Shown here: piece after piece, positions 1-8,929 of the stretch
Numbering within the stretch: the stretch's first letter is position 1
Layout of the letters: each line of letters begins with the position of its first letter
Assembly: GCA_950054155.1 (NCBI GenBank)
Contig: CATLOT010000010.1
Span: 39,201 to 103,200 of the forward strand
Reading direction: 5' to 3'
Length of the DNA stretch: 64,000 bases
Origin: an uncultured Bacteriovoracaceae bacterium
Lineage (GTDB): Bacteria > Bdellovibrionota > Bacteriovoracia > Bacteriovoracales > Bacteriovoracaceae
Program-made: the position numbers and the translations under genes
Notes under the pieces: model-generated
Told to the model about the DNA's origin: nothing
The model's input: only the letters and a program-made list of their open reading frames with translations
Database searches by the model: none

Positions 1-1202
1 TGTTTCATGAAATTCATGCCGTGGCGCCAGGACACTTTATCGAAATTAATTTGAATGACCTTCTGATTGAAAAAAGAGTGAACCTTAAGGAAGTAACTTA
101 TTGGGATATTAACTCAATCTCTCGTGCTACTGGTGAGGTTAGTGGAGAGGCTTGCGAAGACGAGCTTGCCTCCCTCCTAAAAGATGCCATTGAAATCCGC
201 ACCCAGACCCATGGCCAGGAGTTTTCAACCTTTCTCAGTGGAGGAATTGATAGCGGTCTTATCAGTGCACTAGCGAGTAAGAAAAGTGGCTTTAAAGAGT
301 CTCTTTATATGTCTCTTCCGGGTTCAAGTAACGAAGATGAGCGTCTGAATCGTTTTCAAAAGAGTTATGATCTTCCCCTTCGAAAGATAACCTACAATCC
401 TCACAAAGATCTTAAGGTCTTTGATGCCCTAGAGCAGCCCTATGGAGACACGATCATTTTTCTTGTGGATCAGCTCTGTAAGGAGGCGGCCAAGAGTTCA
501 CGGGTGGTTCTTAGTGGCGATGGGGCCGATGAAGTTTTTGGAGGCTACGTTCACCACCGTGTCTTCTTTATGGCGCAACTCTTTAATAAAGCTTTGCCAG
601 GGCTGGGAAGAAGCGCCGTTTTAAAATTAATGGGCTCCTTGCCAACGTCCTTTTGGAATACTTTCTTTCCTTATAATCAGGCGCTTGATCAAAAGGGAAT
701 TCAAAAATTCATCAAATTTCTCCATTCCTTTCAAAATCCCCTTAAGGCCTATCTCTCTTTGGTCTCTCTTGGCAGTGAGAAAGAAGAGGAAGCGGTCTAT
801 ACTAAGTTAGAAAGGCAATGGCCAAGAAGCACGCCATTTTCTATGCATGAACTTCTACGCTTTGATCTTAAGTTTTGGTCGCCTCAGTACGCTCTTTATA
901 AAATGGATCGTATTGGCTTTTCCCGTGGTCTTGATATTAGAGTGCCCTTCTTTGATCACCGTCTTGTTGAGTGGTCACTTCGTCATCATGAGGGCAAGCC
1001 CTGTCAAAGTCTTAGGGGCGCTAAAGTCCAGTTAAGAAGAGCTGTCGCGAAATATGGCCTTCTTAAAGATGAACTATGGAAAGAAAAGAAGTTTCCCTTT
1101 CGCCTCAGTGAAGTTGAGGGGGGCCTCTATGAAGGCAAGCGCAAGGTTGTGAGGGATCACGAGCAACAGTGGCATCGAGTTTACAAAGAGAGAATAAATT
1201 AA
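1..1202 (+). CDS. Asparagine synthase (glutamine-hydrolysing), 5' end cut by window edge
   Basis: This is the C-terminal part of a class-II glutamine-dependent asparagine synthetase, which makes asparagine or amidates a related substrate using ATP and ammonia from glutamine. The frame is open from base 3 and reads FHEIHAVAPGHFIEI before the first possible start codon (GTG at 21), which resembles the end of the glutaminase domain, so the real start lies outside the window. The synthetase domain shows the PP-loop SGGIDS (about residue 73 counted from base 21), the LSGDGADEVFGGY motif near 165 and a DIRVPFFDHRLVEW segment near 305, all diagnostic for the family. The FliG-like gene follows after 12 bases, suggesting cotranscription. 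In LPS or capsule loci such enzymes may act on sugar acids or peptides, so the acceptor is not certain. Confidence 0.9.
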   Translation, partial: FHEIHAVAPGHFIEINLNDLLIEKRVNLKEVTYWDINSISRATGEVSGEACEDELASLLKDAIEIRTQTHGQEFSTFLSGGIDSGLISALASKKSGFKESLYMSLPGSSNEDERLNRFQKSYDLPLRKITYNPHKDLKVFDALEQPYGDTIIFLVDQLCKEAAKSSRVVLSGDGADEVFGGYVHHRVFFMAQLFNKALPGLGRSAVLKLMGSLPTSFWNTFFPYNQALDQKGIQKFIKFLHSFQNPLKAYLSLVSLGSEKEEEAVYTKLERQWPRSTPFSMHELLRFDLKFWSPQYALYKMDRIGFSRGLDIRVPFFDHRLVEWSLRHHEGKPCQSLRGAKVQLRRAVAKYGLLKDELWKEKKFPFRLSEVEGGLYEGKRKVVRDHEQQWHRVYKERIN

Positions 1203-1214
1203 GGAGGAGTGAGA

Positions 1215-1643
1215 ATGAGCGATAAGAAATTAGCGGTGGATATAGCTGCCGATATGCTTAATGGGCTTGATCCTGAGCAAAAAGAGAAGGTGATTGAGCT
1301 CATGAAAGAGAAGGACCCCACGATGACGGCAGAGATTGTGGATCATCTCTTTAAGGTAGAAAGCCTCACACTCTTAACCCCAAAAATGATGTCCGACTTT
1401 CTTAAAGCTGTGCCCCTTAAAGTTTTAGGGCATGCCTTGAAAATCGAGGATAGAAGAATTGCCGATTTTTTCTATCAAAATATGAGTGCACGAATGGCCG
1501 AAGATTTGCGCTTTCATCTCGAGGAAGAAAAGATACCCAAGGAGAAGGCCTTTGAGGCCCATCGTGTGCTTAAGAAGACCTGTGAGAAGTTAATCGCTGA
1601 GGGAGCGATTATTTTACGTCATGATTCCGATAAGTTAGTTTAG
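1215..1643 (+). CDS. Stand-alone FliG C-terminal-domain-like protein
   Basis: A 142-residue soluble protein resembling the C-terminal domain of the flagellar motor switch protein FliG. The stretch DRRIADFFYQNMSARMAEDL, the helix after it and LIAEGAIIL correspond to the FliG-C region around LREKFLxNMSxRAAxxLxxDL and LAETGEMVI. FliG is normally about 330 residues with N, middle and C domains; here there is little more than the C domain. The start is set at ATG 1215 because AAGGAGG at 1201-1207 sits seven bases ahead of it; the GTG at 1209 is too close. There is no other flagellar gene in the window, so a role in motility is not shown. Alternative: an unrelated ARM-repeat-like helical fold. Confidence 0.6.
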   Translation: MSDKKLAVDIAADMLNGLDPEQKEKVIELMKEKDPTMTAEIVDHLFKVESLTLLTPKMMSDFLKAVPLKVLGHALKIEDRRIADFFYQNMSARMAEDLRFHLEEEKIPKEKAFEAHRVLKKTCEKLIAEGAIILRHDSDKLV

Positions 1644-1710
1644 TTTTGTCCTAACTTTTGACAGATGTGAAGCTTTTTCAAATTTAGACCAGCTCTCTCT
1701 CATTTGTTGG

Positions 1711-1716
1711 TATAAC
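1711..1716 (+). promoter_or_regulatory. Possible extended -10 promoter for the 1752 gene
   Basis: TATAAC at 1711-1716 is preceded by TGG, giving an extended -10 motif 36 bases ahead of the 1752 start codon. No good -35 lies at the right distance; a TTGACA at 1658-1663 is too far away. Confidence 0.3.
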
Positions 1717-1751
1717 TAGAGGAACCCAAAAATAATCCTTTAGGAGAGACC

Positions 1752-2516
1752 ATGAAAAGCGTAATTTTAGCGGCCCTTATGGCCATTGGCACGACTCAAG
1801 CAGCTTCTATTCCTAAGAGTAAGAGTGACTACTGCTCTTCTCAAAAGTCAGTTAAGAGGCACCAAAGAATTTTAGAAGAAGATGATATGAGAATGGCCCG
1901 TCGAAATTATGGGGGACTTGTCGGTGGTGGAGTTTGCTGGTGGCATTCACGTTTTCAAAGAAACGCCGCCTACCTCACTATCTATCGTCCCGATAAAGCG
2001 AGACCAAGTGAGCGTAAATTAAAACGCTTGGTAAAAGATATTAGAAAAGGTCGTAAAGTAATCGAAATCCCCGGCTATAGTAATTTTAAAGAATTTAGTC
2101 GTGATAACTATGAAGAAATTCAAAAGAACCTAGAGTCATGGCAGCGTATTGATGGAATGGTTTTTCAACACTGGGTTATTGGCCTTGCTGGATCTTCTAT
2201 TCGTACACCTGAGGCCATGAAAAAAGAGATGGATGAACTCTACGCTCAAACTCAACAAGGTGATGTTGTTTATCAGAAGTTACAAATTAAAGGAATTACG
2301 GCCCACGCGTGGCTTGTGATTGGAATGGAAAAAACAACGAATGGTTATGACCTCTTTGTTGTTGATTCCAACTATCCAAACTCGACTCAGAAATACACTT
2401 ACGAAGAAGGTGATGATTCCTTCTACTATTATGGTTACGGTGCTTTCTCTCCCTACACGGGCAAGAATTCAGAACTTAATCGTATTAAAGAAATTGCTAG
2501 CGATTATTGTAACTAG
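1752..2516 (+). CDS. Exported candidate papain-like cysteine peptidase
   Basis: A 254-residue protein with a Sec signal peptide (residues 1-17, ending TQA-A). I do not recognise a named family. Three segments are arranged as in papain-fold enzymes: GGGVCWWHSRF with Cys62 at the head of a predicted helix, GITAHAWLVIGME with His185 at a beta strand, and LFVVDSNYP with Asp205/Asn207 shortly after. The order Cys-His-Asp/Asn and the spacing fit a papain, transglutaminase or C39-like catalytic triad. The start is supported by AGGAGAGACC just before the ATG. It ends one base before the apt stop codon on the other strand. Function is inferred from motifs alone; a non-catalytic member is possible. Confidence 0.75.
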   Translation: MKSVILAALMAIGTTQAASIPKSKSDYCSSQKSVKRHQRILEEDDMRMARRNYGGLVGGGVCWWHSRFQRNAAYLTIYRPDKARPSERKLKRLVKDIRKGRKVIEIPGYSNFKEFSRDNYEEIQKNLESWQRIDGMVFQHWVIGLAGSSIRTPEAMKKEMDELYAQTQQGDVVYQKLQIKGITAHAWLVIGMEKTTNGYDLFVVDSNYPNSTQKYTYEEGDDSFYYYGYGAFSPYTGKNSELNRIKEIASDYCN

Positions 2517-2517
2517 A

Positions 2518-3060
2518 CTATTCGCCCTCAAAATCCACGAGGGCGCACCAAGGAATGCCATGGGCGGTGAGTTTTTCACCGCCTTTTAAATCGGGAAGAT
2601 CAACAACAAAACAGGCTTCAACCACTTGGGCCTTTGTCTTTTTGATCAGCTCATAAGCCCCAAGTGCCGTTCCCCCTGTCGCAAGAAGATCATCAACAAG
2701 AAGTACGCGCTGGCCTTCATTGAGGGCATCTTTATGAATTTCAATCGTATCAGTACCATACTCAAGCGAATAGTCTTGAGAAAAGGTCTCGCCAGGAAGC
2801 TTACCTTTCTTACGAATGGGCACAAAACCTAAGCCAAGTTCGTAGGCCATGGCCGCTCCAAGAATAAAACCACGCGCCTCAATACCAGCAATGACATCGA
2901 TCTTACCTTCATGGGTCTCAAGACACCTCTTACAAAGCAGTTGAATGGTCTCTTTTAGTCCTTGGGGATCGAGAAGAAGAGTCGTGATGTCACGAAACAT
3001 AATTCCTTCTTTTGGCCAATTAGGGATGGTGCGAATTTTACTCTTGAGTGATTCAGACAT
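2518..3060 (-). CDS. apt: Adenine phosphoribosyltransferase
   Basis: Salvages adenine to AMP with PRPP in the cytoplasm. The 180-residue length matches the family. The N-terminal segment IPNWPKEGIMFRDITTLL, the adenine-pocket stretch GIEARGFILGAAMAY and the PRPP-binding loop VLLVDDLLATGGTAL are all intact. It is the last gene of a minus-strand run (DUF1624, resB, ccsA, histidine kinase, apt), 24 bases after the kinase stop. Its stop codon is one base from the convergent 1752 gene, so no separate terminator fits between them. Confidence 0.97.
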   Translation of the reverse strand: MSESLKSKIRTIPNWPKEGIMFRDITTLLLDPQGLKETIQLLCKRCLETHEGKIDVIAGIEARGFILGAAMAYELGLGFVPIRKKGKLPGETFSQDYSLEYGTDTIEIHKDALNEGQRVLLVDDLLATGGTALGAYELIKKTKAQVVEACFVVDLPDLKGGEKLTAHGIPWCALVDFEGE

Positions 3061-3084
3061 AATTTCTCTTTCTTGGGTTTTGCT

Positions 3085-4998
3085 CTAATCTAGAAGATCA
3101 AAAGCTGATTGCATAATTTTATTAAAAGATTTGCTCTCTTTTTTGAAAGTGGGGATTCCCTCTAAGAAATGTTCTCTTTGTATATCGGCAATGCGCAGAT
3201 AAAAGGGCAGTGAGGTATTTTTATCTGAGAGGTAAAGGATAGGAATGTCCTTAAAGAATTGGCGAACCTTTCTTGCGAGTTCTTCAGGGCTAAAGTCATT
3301 AATGCTTTGATCGATGATGAGAATTTGACTTTGGTTTGGCTTTCGCTTCACTCGCTCTTTGATATTATCGAGAGTCTCTTGAGCACTCTCTGATACACTT
3401 ATATGATGCCCACGATTTTGCAGAAGATCTTTAAGAGGAGTTGTGACATCACTATTATCCCCAACAATATGAATGAATTCATCTCCCAGATAGGGATGAA
3501 GTCGCTCTTCACCTTTCTTTAAGATAAGAGGCAAGTAAATGGTAAAGGTTGTTCCTTGTCCCTTGGTGCTTTGAACTTCAATGTGACCGTTGTGGCGCTG
3601 AATGATTCCTTGAACAACGCTAAGGCCAAGACCTGTGCCTTTATCAATATCTTTGGTCGTAAAGAAAGGTTCAAAGATTCTCTCTTTAACTTCTTCGCTC
3701 ATGCCAATGCCGTTATCTGTCACTTTAATTACGAGGTAGTCTCCAGCTTCTAACTGAGAAGGAGGGCTGTTGAAAAAGGCTTCAGAGCTTATAAAAATTT
3801 TAAGTTTGGGATTGCTGATACCGTCTAAGGCCTGAAGAGCATTATTTCCAAGGTTGAGGAGGACTTGCTTAAGTTGCGTTTTGTCTCCGTAGATATTTCC
3901 GTTAGGTGGGTCAATGAAGAGGTCAATGGTGACTTGGCTATTTCGAGCGGCACGAAGAATCTCAACGACATCTTGGATAGGAGATATTGGTGAGAATTGA
4001 TTAAAAATACCTTCTTCTTGTTTGGTGTAAATAAGGATTTGCTTAACAAGTTCTCGTGCGCGATCCACCAGGTGATTGGCGGTATTGAGGCGAGAAAGGG
4101 CGTCAGCATTATCAATGACTTCCTCTTCAATAAGAAAGAGAGCATTGTAAAGGCCTTGGAGTATATTGTTAAAATCGTGAGCGATGCCACTGGCCAGTGT
4201 TCCAAGGGCTTCCATTTTTTGAGATTGAAGAAGCTGATCTTGAAAAGCTTTTCTTTGAATGACCTCTCTTCTAATTTTCTCTTGCATGAGGTTGAGGTTT
4301 GAGGCGAGTTCATCGAGCTCATCTGCCTTTTCCTGAGGGGCGCGATTGAGCACCAGCTGCTTGCCAATATTATCAAGACTCGTCTCACGGGCAAAGCGGC
4401 TAACGGCGATCAAATGTTTTGAAACAAGGACATTAAAGATAAAGAGAATAAAGAGGGAGACGATAAAAGTCTTAGCTCCTTGAGAAAGGAGGATAATGAG
4501 AACACGGGACTTGAGAGAATTCACGACAGGGCTGATGTCACTAATGATTCTTAGCGTGCCAAGATTAATTTCCTTTCCCTCTCTTTGATAGATGATGGGG
4601 TAGTTGGTCACGATCTCTTTAAAAGAGCGCACATTCTTACTTAATTTAATGGGGTCATCATCTTTTGGAAAAATGGTGAGGCTATTAACCGTTTCAATCT
4701 CAAGTAGACCCTTGAGCTGAATTTGAATCTGCTCATTATTAATATTCCAAAGGTTTTGGGCCAGTGATTCGAGTTGGGTGATTTTGATCTGATCGACGGT
4801 GTCGTAAATATTTTTCAGGCCCGCTCTATAATCAAAGTATATCTGAATGCTGGTGAGAAAAATGGTGATAATGGTTGAAAAAAAGAGAATGGAATAAAGG
4901 AGTTTCTTTCCAAGCTCTGACCTTTTAAAAGGCGCACTTAAAAAGGGGAAGGCTTCACTTTTTAAGAAGCCTTTTATATTTTGGTCGTCTTGAGTCAC
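3085..4998 (-). CDS. Membrane sensor histidine kinase with degenerate C-terminal receiver-like domain
   Basis: A 637-residue two-component sensor. It has two membrane helices (about 34-56 and 165-192) flanking a roughly 110-residue periplasmic region, a HAMP-like linker (193-245), a dimerisation box [11 protein letters not shown] with phosphoacceptor His274, and an ATPase domain with N box ([12 protein letters not shown]), G1 (VTDNGIGM) and G2 (GTGLGLSVV). The DFNN form of the H box is typical of hybrid kinases. Residues 506-595 look like a receiver domain, but the acidic pair is VGDN rather than VDDE; Asp563 in ILIIDQS could be the acceptor. The GTG start lies one base after the ccsA stop, so translation is probably coupled. 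No response regulator is adjacent. The signal and the target are unknown. Confidence 0.9.
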   Translation of the reverse strand: MTQDDQNIKGFLKSEAFPFLSAPFKRSELGKKLLYSILFFSTIITIFLTSIQIYFDYRAGLKNIYDTVDQIKITQLESLAQNLWNINNEQIQIQLKGLLEIETVNSLTIFPKDDDPIKLSKNVRSFKEIVTNYPIIYQREGKEINLGTLRIISDISPVVNSLKSRVLIILLSQGAKTFIVSLFILFIFNVLVSKHLIAVSRFARETSLDNIGKQLVLNRAPQEKADELDELASNLNLMQEKIRREVIQRKAFQDQLLQSQKMEALGTLASGIAHDFNNILQGLYNALFLIEEEVIDNADALSRLNTANHLVDRARELVKQILIYTKQEEGIFNQFSPISPIQDVVEILRAARNSQVTIDLFIDPPNGNIYGDKTQLKQVLLNLGNNALQALDGISNPKLKIFISSEAFFNSPPSQLEAGDYLVIKVTDNGIGMSEEVKERIFEPFFTTKDIDKGTGLGLSVVQGIIQRHNGHIEVQSTKGQGTTFTIYLPLILKKGEERLHPYLGDEFIHIVGDNSDVTTPLKDLLQNRGHHISVSESAQETLDNIKERVKRKPNQSQILIIDQSINDFSPEELARKVRQFFKDIPILYLSDKNTSLPFYLRIADIQREHFLEGIPTFKKESKSFNKIMQSAFDLLD

Positions 4999-4999
4999 T

Positions 5000-6532
5000 T
5001 TATCCCATTACGGTTTCTGATTTCTTGCTGGTTAATACAATTATAACTGTTTGTACCAGAAAAAAGCTACCAAGAAAGACAGCGCCCCCTTCACTAAATC
5101 CGTAAGAATGCAGGCCAGAAGCGAGGATGTAATTGACTCCAAACCATGCCATCATAATTGACATAAATGCTCCTGCAACAAGAGGAATGAATCTCTTATT
5201 GGGAATCCATGAAGTGTAGCGGCCATGGAGGATCGCCATATAGATGACAAAAGCAATAAGACTCCACGTCTCTTTAGGGTCCCAGCCCCAAAAGCGGCCC
5301 CAGGAGTAATCGGCCCAGACACCACCAAGAATGATGCCCGCTCCAAGCATAATCGTGCCCCATTTGAGGGTCGTGTAGATATGATCGGCATAATAGACTT
5401 CGTCTGATTGAGTGAGCCCACCAAGCTTTCTTTTAATAAGAACCGTATTGGCCAAAATCCAGCTTAGAGCTAGTGCACCATAGGAGAGTATAATAGTTGT
5501 CACATGGGTCGAAAGCCAAAAGTTATCCCTTAAAACGGGTACGAGAGGGCTAATATTGTCAGAGAGCATGCCTGTGGCAAAGTTCATCATCATGAGGGTA
5601 CAGGCATTATACATGAGCCCCATGTAGACATAGACTTTCTCTTTCTTGAAGTGACCGACTACGAGGGACAAAAAGAGAGCGCCAAAGCCAGAAAAGAGAA
5701 CGGTCTCATACATATTGGTGATGGGAGCGCGCCCACTAATAAGAACTCTAAAGGTAATTAAAGCAAGCTGAAGAATGATCGTAAGAAAGCTTAATCCAAG
5801 GGCCCATTTAAATTTCTTAAAGAGCGTTAAAGCGGCTAGCGCCAAAAGAGTCACCACCATACTGACGATAGGAAGTCTCATTTTCATAAAGCGGTATTCA
5901 AGAAGGTGTTCAGTAGTCTTTTGATCTTCAAACCTCTTCACTTCATCGAAAATGACTTTTAAAAAGGGAGTAGAACTCACTTTCTTTGCCTCGCGAATTT
6001 TACCTTCGCTAAGAAATGCGGTTATCGGAATCCAGTCCACACGATCACCTGTGAGCGCGGGAAAGAGCCAGTTATTGCCGGTTGTGATTTCCTGATAGAT
6101 TGCCGCCTGATTAAGAAGCGTTTGAAAGGCCTTCTTCAAGCTATCTTGGTCTTTTGATTTTCTCACCTCACGCTGGAGGCGTGAGATTTCACCGGTGAGG
6201 CTTGCCAGAGGAATAGTCTTCTTTCCCTCTGGGAGGTTAAAGAATTTTTGAGCGTCCACATGATCGACGCGGGCTTCTAACTTTATCGGACTCTCAAGCC
6301 CCATGGCCTGCAGACTGAGAAGGCAATACGTTTGCACGGCGGAGAGGTTTTCATAACTCCTCTTACCCGTAAGATATTTCATGAGTTCACGTGCATGGAC
6401 GTAGAGTGGTTTGACTCGACCTCCCTGACGAATAGGAATCGCGCCTAATTTATCTTGGCAAAAGTAAGTTTGATCAATCTTTGCTTCGGCACTGAAAGTT
6501 AATAAGGCCGTTAAGAGAATAAGGAATTTCAT
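5000..6532 (-). CDS. ccsA: Cytochrome c biogenesis protein CcsA/ResC
   Basis: Haem handling and ligation subunit of the system II cytochrome c maturation machinery. The 510-residue protein starts with a signal peptide and a periplasmic domain of about 190 residues, followed by membrane helices. The Trp-rich WWD-type signature WGRFWGWDPKETW lies at 411-423, with conserved histidines near 343 and 475 on either side as expected for the external haem ligands. The family without the N-terminal domain is usually about 320-390 residues; this extended form resembles the CcsA half of fused CcsBA proteins. Its start overlaps the end of resB by four bases (ATGA), showing that the two are made together. 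The small cytochrome c at 11954 is a possible client. Confidence 0.93.
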   Translation of the reverse strand: MKFLILLTALLTFSAEAKIDQTYFCQDKLGAIPIRQGGRVKPLYVHARELMKYLTGKRSYENLSAVQTYCLLSLQAMGLESPIKLEARVDHVDAQKFFNLPEGKKTIPLASLTGEISRLQREVRKSKDQDSLKKAFQTLLNQAAIYQEITTGNNWLFPALTGDRVDWIPITAFLSEGKIREAKKVSSTPFLKVIFDEVKRFEDQKTTEHLLEYRFMKMRLPIVSMVVTLLALAALTLFKKFKWALGLSFLTIILQLALITFRVLISGRAPITNMYETVLFSGFGALFLSLVVGHFKKEKVYVYMGLMYNACTLMMMNFATGMLSDNISPLVPVLRDNFWLSTHVTTIILSYGALALSWILANTVLIKRKLGGLTQSDEVYYADHIYTTLKWGTIMLGAGIILGGVWADYSWGRFWGWDPKETWSLIAFVIYMAILHGRYTSWIPNKRFIPLVAGAFMSIMMAWFGVNYILASGLHSYGFSEGGAVFLGSFFLVQTVIIVLTSKKSETVMG

Positions 6533-8178
6533 GCTAGGTCCTCTTCTTGAAGTGCCGCCATAAGGGGGGTCACTTTTTTTTTCTTCTTTTTCTTTCTAAA
6601 GTTGAGCCAGTAATGCCACATAGATCCAAGCACTAGCATAAGAGAGCCAGCATACTTAAAGGGTCTTCCGGGATCGACATTAACACTTAAAGTTGAACTA
6701 TAATTACCCTGACGGTCTTGGCTATAGCTTGCTTGATAGAAGGTGAAGCCAGAGTGTTTGAGGGGATTATTCATGTAAATATGATGATTGCTCGGGCCGT
6801 CTTCAGTGAAGAGCCTCACAAAAGACTCGTAACTTGCCGGGCGATTTGTTCCAGGGTCCTTATCCATTTTGAATTGGGTGAGAACAAACTCAAAGGGAAG
6901 AGTGAGGCTTTCTTTTTGTAAGCTAAAAACCACACGCTTACCATTAATGAGAAGTTGCACGGGAGTATCATTTGAGACCCAGTAACTATTGCCTTGAACA
7001 ATGAGTTCGAGGGAGCGGGTGTTTCCCTTAATCATTTCATTATTCTTTTGGATAGGGAGAACGCCTTCAGGAATATTGGCGGGCACATCTTTATCACTAT
7101 GCTCTTCAAGCACTAAATCAAAGCCCATCCAAGGCAACTGAAGGGGCTTACCCTTGGTGAGTTCATGGGAGGTCCACTTTTCTTCGTCGGCGATATAGTA
7201 AGCACTGGTCTTACCAAAGAGAAAGAGATTGGGTTTTTCTTCAAAGAGGGTCTTAGAAAAAATACGAAGATTGGCCCCGCGCTCGACTTGCTTTTGTTCA
7301 TTAAAGGGCCAAGGGCTAACATCGGGGAAGAAGGCCATGACCTTATCCCCGTGGTTAAAGGCTAAGAAGCGGTTGCCACTCTCTGCTTTTTGAATGGAGA
7401 TGTCGCGCTCTTCCGGTGTGAAACATTCACTCTTGGTGCGGTCCCAGAGGATGAGCTTACTTGGGTTGTTGCGGCCAAAACAAGGGGCCAAAGACTCTGG
7501 AAGGTAATGAACTGTGAGGGGCCCCATTGTTAGAGTTGATTCGTAGTCAACGCTCTCTGGATGAAGGCTAAGGGTAAATTCTTGCGCGACCATCTCATTT
7601 GCTACGGAGTACTTAGAGGAGTGGCGAGTATCAATGTTTGAGTAACTTCTCTTTTCTTTGATCCACTTAAAATTTTTGTCGGCAAAGGGTAGGTAACGAC
7701 CAAGTTCTATTCCTTGGTAAGTTTCACCCACTCTTGTTGCAAAGCCCGTATAAGGTAGCTTAAAGCTTACGACACGCCCTTCATCAGGAAACCTAATTTT
7801 GAGAACATCATCACTTAGAATCACTTCTCTATTGGGTGTGTTCGGAGGCAAGAGGAGCGAGCCATCAACACCTGCGTAATAAGTCATAAAGGAGCCCGCA
7901 CCAATAGTGACGAGGCCCGCGTGAATGGTATAGAAACCATAGAGGCGCTTCTTGGGTGGTAATCTTACAAAGACAGCAAAGACAATGGAAATACCCATGC
8001 CAGCTTGAATGAGCATGAAGAACCAGGTCTTATAAACAGTTCTATTAGCAAAGTCGGTTCCATAATAACTTTCAAAGAAAGTCCCCACGATCATGCCAAG
8101 GGCAAAGAGAGTGAGGATGATAACCGCGAATTTGAGCCCTCCGAGGGTGCGCTCAATTTTTGTAAAGTTAAAGTTCAC
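6529..8178 (-). CDS. resB: Cytochrome c biogenesis protein ResB/Ccs1
   Basis: Partner of CcsA in system II cytochrome c maturation, delivering reduced apocytochrome and haem at the outer face of the inner membrane. The 549-residue protein has three N-terminal membrane helices (about 12-34, 52-71, 82-100), a large periplasmic domain and a final helix. The segment HSGFTFYQASYSQD followed by VNVDPGRPFKYAGSL is the hallmark end of the family. The C-terminus carries a run of seven lysines after the last helix, encoded by an A-rich tract. The start is GTG, preceded by AGGAGT at a suitable distance. It lies 27 bases downstream of the DUF1624 gene and overlaps ccsA. Confidence 0.93.
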   Translation of the reverse strand: MNFNFTKIERTLGGLKFAVIILTLFALGMIVGTFFESYYGTDFANRTVYKTWFFMLIQAGMGISIVFAVFVRLPPKKRLYGFYTIHAGLVTIGAGSFMTYYAGVDGSLLLPPNTPNREVILSDDVLKIRFPDEGRVVSFKLPYTGFATRVGETYQGIELGRYLPFADKNFKWIKEKRSYSNIDTRHSSKYSVANEMVAQEFTLSLHPESVDYESTLTMGPLTVHYLPESLAPCFGRNNPSKLILWDRTKSECFTPEERDISIQKAESGNRFLAFNHGDKVMAFFPDVSPWPFNEQKQVERGANLRIFSKTLFEEKPNLFLFGKTSAYYIADEEKWTSHELTKGKPLQLPWMGFDLVLEEHSDKDVPANIPEGVLPIQKNNEMIKGNTRSLELIVQGNSYWVSNDTPVQLLINGKRVVFSLQKESLTLPFEFVLTQFKMDKDPGTNRPASYESFVRLFTEDGPSNHHIYMNNPLKHSGFTFYQASYSQDRQGNYSSTLSVNVDPGRPFKYAGSLMLVLGSMWHYWLNFRKKKKKKKVTPLMAALQEEDLA

Positions 8179-8205
8179 TTAAGGACTCCTAAGGTTTGAT
8201 TATTC

Positions 8206-8886
8206 TTACCATGTATAGAAGAGGTAAACAAGGCCATAGAGCAGTGGTTGATGCAAGAGATAGATATACAAGCTGTGTTTGCTGGTCAAAGTAATAAACC
8301 TTATAGAGGGAAGGGTGACCTGATGGAGCCCAAAGTTCTTAGCCGCCATGCCAAGGAGCACCACGCCCATCCAAGGAAGAGCTGGGATGTAGTCCAGGGA
8401 GGCATGTTCCAATTTTATCCAAGGCCAGCGGTAGCCCCAAAGAAGGGGGGCTAGTATTATCAAGGAGAAGGTGAGGGCGGTTCTTGGCCTAGCGCGAAAT
8501 GGTACGGCAAAGAATGAACAGATCGCAATACAGTGCAGAGTCCCAAAGTAAATCCAGCGCGAGGGATAGGCAAAGTAAGTGAAGAGGGTAATGAGTGCAG
8601 CGCAAAATACAATCTTTCCCACGCGTTTAAAGAACTTCTGAGTATTGAGACCTTTTTCAAAACTTATTTCAAAGCTCATACCCATCGAAAAGAGAAAGAG
8701 AAAGACGATCACGCGGGGGAAGCTCCACCAAAAGAGGTTCCTCTGAAAGTCGATCTGGGCAAAACCAAAAATTTTGAGATCAAAGGAGAGGTGAAAAATG
8801 ACCATGAGATACACGGCAAGAGCACGGGTGTAGTCAACCAGGGGAAAGCGGGAATTTCTTTTGTCGGTATCTTGTAACTGATTCAT
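8206..8886 (-). CDS. DUF1624 (HGSNAT-like) multi-pass membrane protein
   Basis: A 226-residue integral membrane protein of the DUF1624 family, related to the catalytic part of heparan-alpha-glucosaminide acetyltransferase. It begins RFPLVDYTRALAVYLMVIFHLSFDL, the family's N-terminal pattern with the conserved His in the first helix, and has six or seven predicted helices ending YIYLLHQPLLYG, similar to acyltransferase-type proteins. The ATG at 8886 is preferred over one at 8976, which would run into the divergent acylase gene. It is the first gene of the operon leading into resB and ccsA. The substrate is unknown; acyl transfer to a cell-envelope sugar is an inference. Confidence 0.8.
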   Translation of the reverse strand: MNQLQDTDKRNSRFPLVDYTRALAVYLMVIFHLSFDLKIFGFAQIDFQRNLFWWSFPRVIVFLFLFSMGMSFEISFEKGLNTQKFFKRVGKIVFCAALITLFTYFAYPSRWIYFGTLHCIAICSFFAVPFRARPRTALTFSLIILAPLLWGYRWPWIKLEHASLDYIPALPWMGVVLLGMAAKNFGLHQVTLPSIRFITLTSKHSLYIYLLHQPLLYGLVYLFYTW

Positions 8887-8929
8887 AATAGAAGTTCTCT
8901 TATTGTAACCCCCATTAAAGAGGGAATGA

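Noticed and set aside
1658..1663. TTGACA as -35 for the 1752 gene
   Set aside because: The nearest good -10 (TATAAC at 1711) is 47 bases downstream, far outside the allowed spacing.
3825..4394. 189-codon frame in another phase of the histidine kinase gene
   Set aside because: The kinase frame carries intact H, N and G boxes over the same bases.
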